From NCBI GenBank assembly GCA_050084515.1, contig CM114271.1:46996001-47060000 (forward strand): DNA of 64,000 nucleotides. Reading direction: 5' to 3'. The DNA comes from Blasia pusilla (Eukaryota > Marchantiophyta > Marchantiopsida > Blasiales). A program made the position numbers and the translations under genes. The stretch's first letter is position 1, and each line of letters opens with the position of its first letter. Positions 58,253 to 64,000 of the stretch are shown here, one piece after another. Below the pieces are notes generated by a model, which saw nothing but the letters and a program-made list of their open reading frames with translations, was not told the DNA's origin and did no database searches.

Positions 58253-59900
58253 CTCGTACGCCCAACTGGTAGGACCACTCACAATGTGTGGCGATGTGCT
58301 CACAAACTCCTCTACACGCTCCCCCTCGTCTGAAGACGACACAGAAGGAGATCGAGGTGGTCTCTCACGTGGAGACCCTTGAAACCTCGCACCACTCCCG
58401 GTAAACCCTCAAGAGCTACTCTCAGGTCCAATACCTCGCCTCTCAAAATCCTGAAAGGACGCCGTGATGGCTTTCGTGCCCCTCTCACACGATCACTCTC
58501 AACCTCACGAGTAATCCCTCAATCACTCATCCCAAACATGCGGCACTCGATCTACACTCTCCCTCCTTGAGACGTGTAACGTGCGGCAACAAGCGGCGTG
58601 ATGTGGCAAATCAACCAGGCTATAATCTCATCGACAACCTACCCTCAACTCCGGACATCCCACACAGGTCTATGTCCCCTAAACCCCATACATAAATGAT
58701 GCTCTCAGCATCCACACAACCCAATATCCCCAAATAAACTACCCAAATCCCAGAATCCCTCACGCGTGGAGGGTAAAGGACTAGAATGGGTAACCTGAAC
58801 ACATGTCAATGTCGCTCCTCAGCAACTGCAAATCTCAGTCCCAACTCGGTTGTGGAGACAACTCCTCCAATCACCAAGTAATACTCCTCCCATACTGACG
58901 CTGCTCAAAACTCCTCGATAGACAGTGCGATTCCAGCGGAACGGTGCGGCGTTGCAGGTGGCATGGAATGGCTATGAAGGGCAGGGCCCTCGATGGTGGG
59001 ATGCGGCACTCGGCGGCATACCCTCCTAACTCAACAATAAACCCACACTCTACTCCACAATGATGGTGCGGCTCTGCGATCGAGACGATACGGTGTGGCC
59101 ACGAGCGGCACGGCGCGGTACTCGATCGTCGTCGAGCGGCTACCAATCACAACATAGCAGCATGAAATCAAAACTCAAACACCATAACCGGAGGTCATCT
59201 ACCATCACTGGTTGATGATGAAACTGCGATGACGATGGCGGCCAAACCAAAGTATGTGGTGGCGGAGCAAGTCAAAGAATCAATGGTGGTCGTGGAAGAC
59301 CCTCCACTTCGTAATGGCGGCAATGGCAACAAAAGGGTGGACAAAGGCCGAATACGGCTCTGAGCAACGCTCGGCAACGGCAACGGCCGACAGTGGCCAG
59401 TGGACGGTGGACCATTGACGGTGACGGTTGACCATCTATAGTGATGGATGACCATTGACCGGTGACGGTGACTATGACGGCGACGGCGCCGCCGGCGTGG
59501 CGGCTGGTTTAGGGTTTGAACAATTTAACCCTAAAAATCGCCTAGCAATGGCAATTTTGCAAAATTCACCATAACTTTTTACTCGCAAATCCAAATTGCG
59601 CATTGTTTGTTGCACAACTTCACGATCTATGACGGTGTCAAAAAATATTTGGAACTAGACATTCCAGTTAAAACAACTGATAGGGACTGTCGTAAAGCCC
59701 AATGTTTCCTTCTCCTACACAAAATTTGGCAGCGCTTCCGCGCTGATTTCTCCCAACCAAAATGTAAAACCTATAAAAATACAAATCAGCAAGCTTCATG
59801 GTGCTCCCAAGAGCACCAGCATGGGGCAATCCGCCCCTATAATCAATCCCTATCAGAAATTGGGTAGCGCTTCCGCGCGCCATTCTTCCACACGAAAAAT
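58253..59900 (-). other. Copy C leader region
   Basis: GC-rich leader between gag and the unresolved 5' end. It contains short GGT/GAC-type repeats (59390-59480: variants of CCATTGACGGTGACGG). Two copies of GCGCGGAAGCGCT on the minus strand (about 59735 and 59872) correspond to a block in copy B's leader. The hairpin-forming GGTGCTCCCAAGAGCACC is at 59799-59816. No promoter or terminal repeat like A1 was recognised. Confidence 0.4.
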
Positions 59901-62390
59901 CGGCAAATGCAAAGAACAATCAAAGCAGCCCTTGCTCCGGTGAGCACTCCATAGCACTTCAACCAATTTCTTATTCCTATGGTATTGCTTGTATTTGGTA
60001 AATTTTTAGTCATATGTGTCATCTCTATCCAAGGGCACTCGTGCCAGGAAACGATGTCAAATCGTGCCATAATTTTAGCGTGTATTACGATTTAAAATTT
60101 TTTCTTTGTGTGAATTGCCTTTTTCTTGATTTTCACCACAAGAAAAATTCAAGCATCTAATTTCAAATTTGAGCGCCCAATTCAATATCAATTGCCTCTC
60201 CTTCAAACCGCAAATGCTATGTCCTTACAAGACCTCTCTAGATTTGAGTGTCCATGTCTTCTATGATTCGATGTCAGAAAGTACTGAGAGTTTGAGGTGT
60301 AATTTTGAGAGTCCATCATTGGTAGATGAGTTCTTGGATCAGTTATAGTATTGCTCATGTTAAGGATTGTCAAAACTCTGCCTACTTTGACAAAAATCTC
60401 ATATTGTCAACAACCTACATGCACGTAATGGAACGTCAAAATTGTGCCACCTAAGAATTTGGAGAAGTAACAATGATTTGAGGATTGGCTCTCCTCTTGC
60501 ATCATATCACCAAATCCCAAATTTTTTTCACATCTTTGCTCTCTCCATATTGGTAGCACCTCAGAACCGTCTACCACAATACGTCCTTCAATCTTTCCAC
60601 AACCATACACAGTTCCAAAGACCTCATAATATCTTCAGATCCACATAAGATCCAATCCAACCTCGTCTGATTTTATTAAATAAAAATAGCCTCCCAGTGT
60701 CACACTAGTACTTACTTCCCTTAGGCAATGGTTGCGCACATCTTCACCTCACCTCTTGGTCGAGCCGCAATCCCTTATGCCAAAAATAAATAGGTCTTGT
60801 TTACTGTCTTGTTACACCTTTGTTTACTGTTTGATCATATGTCTTGAGTACTACTATTGCATAGCAATTGGTGAAGTTGGATATGGAAAAATGTGTTGAA
60901 GCGTACCCAATTTCGAGCCAATCCACTCGGGTGTTCCTTAATGGGTGCAATGCCATAAATGCATCTCTACCACTAAAAGGAAGGAGCGCTCGGGGTGTGC
61001 CCTTAGGGGTTGAAGAAGCTCCAAGAAAGTCAGGTTAGAGAGCCGTGTGATGGGCAAGTGAGAGCTATACGGAAATTAGATGCTCATATAGTGTTGGAAT
61101 GGTCCATATGCGATCGCGGTATGAAGAGATTCTTGAATGACACCTTGATGAGTTTTTAGTTGTGCTTACTTCTCCTCCTCCCTCCTATCATACCATAGAA
61201 GTCGTGCGCAATCAAGAGAAAAAAAATTGACATGAAATTGTGCAAAGATTGAATCTAATTTGCAGGCGCTTTAGGAAAAAAATCATTCTCATTTGGAATT
61301 GGGGGTTAAGAGGATTTTTTCCTAGAAAATGTACAACCGAATTAGCCTCGATGTGTTCAAAAGGGGGATGGGGTCATATTACTTCTAGAGTTTAGAGTAT
61401 CTCCTCATGGATTGTTGTTATAGAGGCACAAATTAGTCAACTCTGGTTGCTTGTACGGCTTGCGTGCTCCTAAGGTTTGCATTGATGGAGTCATAGGGTC
61501 AACTATCTTCCTTGCTTTTGCAAATGACAATGAGAGTCTCTTTATGGAAGGATTCCAAAAATTTGTTCCAAGAGGAAATGCAAGACTATTCCTCCAAGAA
61601 AAAGGCTACATATCACCATGAATAATTGACTTTCGACTTTTGTTGTGTGCCATGTTTTATAATTTGAAGAATGATCCCTTCGCTCCATTTTTATTATCCA
61701 CTTTGCTGCTGTATGGCGTAGGACCGCACGAACATCACTCTCCTATGAAATTCAACAAATTTTCATTGCTCTATTAGCTCTACACTTTCTAAGGGATATT
61801 TGTATTTTAGCTTAGCGCCACATACTTTGTCGAATTCATCTCAACACAAAAATTGACCTTAAGCCAGAGTATGACCTTATGACAATGGGCTACCCATGTC
61901 CTTCGTCTCACATGTACACAATATAAAAAAAATCCTTCTGATCAGTGTTTTCTTCAATACATGATGCCTCTCTGATTTGACTTGATGACTTCTTCTTTTC
62001 ATTAGGAAGTGGTGGTCCTAATTGACAATTGCATTAGGCAAGGCAGTGAGGCAATAGCAATGGCAATGCTTCCATTAGTGCACCAAACTCTGCTAAAGAT
62101 ATTTCATTCCCACATATCCACTCGTGAAGGATGTGTTACTCAAGATTGAAATTTCCAAAGATAAGTTTCCTTTGTGGTCCTCAATCCACATCAAAATTTT
62201 ATGAGATGAAAATTATGGAATTGCATGGGAATAAATAGTTTCATATGTCTTGTAGAAAGTTAAATTGGTCTAAAGTGGCTACTTTTTGCTTAAATAATGG
62301 GGTTGATACCATTCGAGATGGAAACCAATGTAAGAAAAGTTGTCAGCTTTTCTTTAGGAGTTCAAAAAGGTATACGATTGGGAGAGGAGG
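59901..62390. other. AT-rich, nothing recognised
   Basis: The short frames at 60407-60610 and 60442-60648 overlap on opposite strands and have no motif. The remaining part of the copia LTR interrupted by copy C should lie at the 5' side of copy C, but I could not identify it here. Confidence 0.3.
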
Positions 62391-63440
62391 AAAAAAATGG
62401 TGAGATGGGTTACTACCACATGGATCATTCTAGTCATAAAAAGAATGATTAACCTGTTTACTTCAATGAGGAGTTCTATAAAGACTTCTTGGCGTCCTAG
62501 ACGTGAAGATGTGAATCCAGAGGCTAGTGGTTTATGTCTATTCAATATCGGACTCCTCCCACTTTCAGATGAGATCATCAATTTATTTAACTTGCCAGAT
62601 ACGTGAGTAAATAATGATATTCTGCACTTTTGATTACAATAATATATTTAATTATCTTCTATCCTTTAATATTTCCTTTTATTCAATGGTAGAGAAATAT
62701 GGACATCATGAAGAAGGAAATCCAACTTGTGAAACCAAAGAAGATTGACCACATCACGTGAGTAAGCATCATTCCATGTATGTCGTAGCCTATCCTTACT
62801 CTCTTACTACTATTGTATGTTATCACATGCATCAAATTTTGGAGTTGAAGGAGAAGGTTTTAAAGAGCCACATCAAAAAAGGTTACCCACAAACCACACT
62901 TTTGGTGAGTGATACATCAAAATTTACAATGGATAAATGTGTACTGTGTGAAGATACTTTTTTATGACGTCTTTCCTAACATTTCTCTTTTCTTTATAGA
63001 TGCATCCGAAGAGCAACATGAAAGAACAAAAAATGGCTTCATGGATGACATGACCAACATGGAAGGCTCTTCATCATATACATGCATATTTGGCTTAGAT
63101 ATATTCAAGCCTTTCACATGTATGTTGCTAATAACTTACTACATTATGACTTTAGGGACCACATCATATATGCTTGAAAGAGTTTGGTTAGATTGCCTCT
63201 TGAGCCAACTAGAAAAAGGGAGACCAACCTTTGTTGTGGGATTAAGGGGGGGAAAATGAAAGTTCTTGACAAATTAAGCTGAAGATGTCATCACCAAGGA
63301 CTTGAACCAAGTCATAAAGGTGGGACAAAACAAACAACCAGAGAGTATGAAGCACTTGTAGAAGTATTTGGAATATATCTTCAAAGCAAGAAACGAGTAT
63401 TGATCTCAGAAAATGTTGAACATCATCATCTATTAAATTT
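62391..63440 (+). other. Short plus-strand frames of unknown nature beside a transposase
   Basis: Frames 62397-62606 (ends LSDEIINLFNLPDT) and 62909-63259 have a weak protein-like look, with a possible splice-like GTGAGT after the first (62603). PIF/Harbinger elements carry a second, Myb-like ORF, and this is the expected side, but I see no Myb/SANT tryptophan pattern. Left unassigned. Confidence 0.25.
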
Positions 63441-63446
63441 GCGGCA

Positions 63447-63998
63447 CTATATGGTTAAGAAGAGCATCTCGGTTAGCTCTTCCATTAGATATGGTTGCGT
63501 TCTTCGTACATAACTTTGAAATCCATGTGGATGAGGTCTTGCGGCCCTAAAAAGTGTATCTAGAGTATGATCTTGTCTATCAATCAAGATATTGTGAAAG
63601 ATACAACAAGCAACGATAATCTTTGGTAATCGCTCCAAGTTTTGATGATAAATGTGTCGATTTAGTATGCGCCATGTTCCTTTTAATCGTCCAAAATCTC
63701 TCTCCACACACATACGCATTGAAGAATGGAGATAATTCCATGCCTCTTTTTGACCACTTGCTCCAACATAAGGGACAATGAGCCAAGGTAATAACGGATG
63801 TCCTACGTCACCGATGATATACTCTCGAATGCTCTTGTCATATCTCAATGGAATTAGAGGACCAATCATATATCTTTCTCCTTGAATTTCTTTCTTATAT
63901 GATCCAGAGTTTTAGAGGAGTCGTGCATCATGAACACAAGGTGGATAACCTACAAATACATCTAAGAGGCGTAACTTTGAATCCACGACAACTTGCAT
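63447..63998 (-). pseudogene. PIF/Harbinger (HARBI1-type) transposase, C-terminal part, one stop, cut by window edge
   Basis: The minus-strand frame runs from the window edge: VVVDSKLRLLDVFVGYPPCV with the first catalytic Asp, HDARLL, stop TAA (63914-63912), NSGSYKKEIQGERYMIGPL, EYIIGDVGHPLLPWLIVPY with the second Asp, and SMRMCVERDFGRLKGTWRIL with the catalytic Glu. Then come IIVACCIFHNILID and the C-terminus at 63447. All DDE residues expected from the family are present and only one stop interrupts about 180 codons, so this copy decayed recently relative to the others. The N-terminal half lies beyond the window. Confidence 0.9.
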
Positions 63999-64000
63999 TG

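Larger units (their letters stand above)
50923..59600 (-). mobile_element. Copy C: best-preserved gypsy-type element with DNMT3-like and PHD domains
   Basis: The minus-strand order is leader, gag (58252-56705), protease/spacer (56641-55541), DNMT3-like domain (55540-54585), RT (54239-53430), RNase H (about 53430-52830), integrase (about 52560-51480), PHD finger (51374-51240), G-rich tract, and terminal B repeat ending at 50923. Gag is a single open frame; pol is broken by single stops and a few indels. The 5' terminus was not found: similarity to copy B's leader (GCGGAAGCGCTG block) reaches about 59880, but no TGTCA end with an AAGA-complement duplication is visible. The 5' limit given is approximate. 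Confidence 0.85.

Overview
The window is nuclear DNA of a land plant, most likely a non-seed plant such as a bryophyte. It has spliced GT-AG genes in AT-rich DNA and is packed with plant-type Ty3/gypsy, Ty1/copia, Helitron and PIF/Harbinger remnants. Its one convincing host gene is a glutathione S-transferase fused to a hemerythrin domain, a GST class described from moss. The assignment rests on gene type only; species is not determinable by eye.

Layout. 1-3.2 kb: terminal-repeat units of one retrotransposon family, one of them nested in another. 4.7-7.4 kb: decayed Helitron Rep/helicase. 9.5-11.2 kb: copy A, a 1.7 kb deletion derivative of the same retrotransposon family. 11.7-14.3 kb: two local tandem repeats. 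14.7-16.1 kb: copia relic (minus). 19.0-28.6 kb: copy B, a 9.6 kb family member (plus). 29.2-32.4 kb: copia relic (minus) split by a family terminal-repeat unit. 32.4-40 kb: AT-rich, gene-poor, with microsatellites and a duplicated MITE-like repeat. 40-48 kb: the GST-hemerythrin gene with GC-richer promoter and leader, three coding exons, two introns. 49-50.9 kb: gypsy integrase fragment and copia fragment. 50.9 to about 59.6 kb: copy C, the best-preserved family member (minus). 63.4-64 kb: PIF/Harbinger transposase with one in-frame stop, running off the window edge.

Main result. Copies B and C are Ty3/gypsy-type elements with the order Gag, aspartic protease, a DNMT3-like C5-cytosine methyltransferase domain, reverse transcriptase, RNase H, HHCC/DDE integrase, and a C-terminal PHD finger. 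The methyltransferase keeps recognisable motifs I, IV (Pro-Cys), VI (Glu-Asn-Val), VIII and the C-terminal motifs, in two diverged copies. Copy A keeps only the start of the domain.

The ends are also unusual. In copy B the terminal repeats are split as A1-internal-B1-A2-B2, with a G-rich tract in front of B1 rather than in front of a full LTR, and the whole is flanked by a 4-bp duplication (TAGA). Other family members in the window are A-internal-B (copy A, flanked by ATAA) or A-B units (flanked by TTTA or near-identical tetranucleotides). These are the products expected from recombination between B repeats or A repeats. Split repeats are known from tyrosine-recombinase retrotransposons; here they occur with a DDE integrase. 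I infer a retrotransposon lineage that carries both a DNA-methylation writer and a putative chromatin reader. All copies here are disrupted, so activity would have to come from an intact copy elsewhere.
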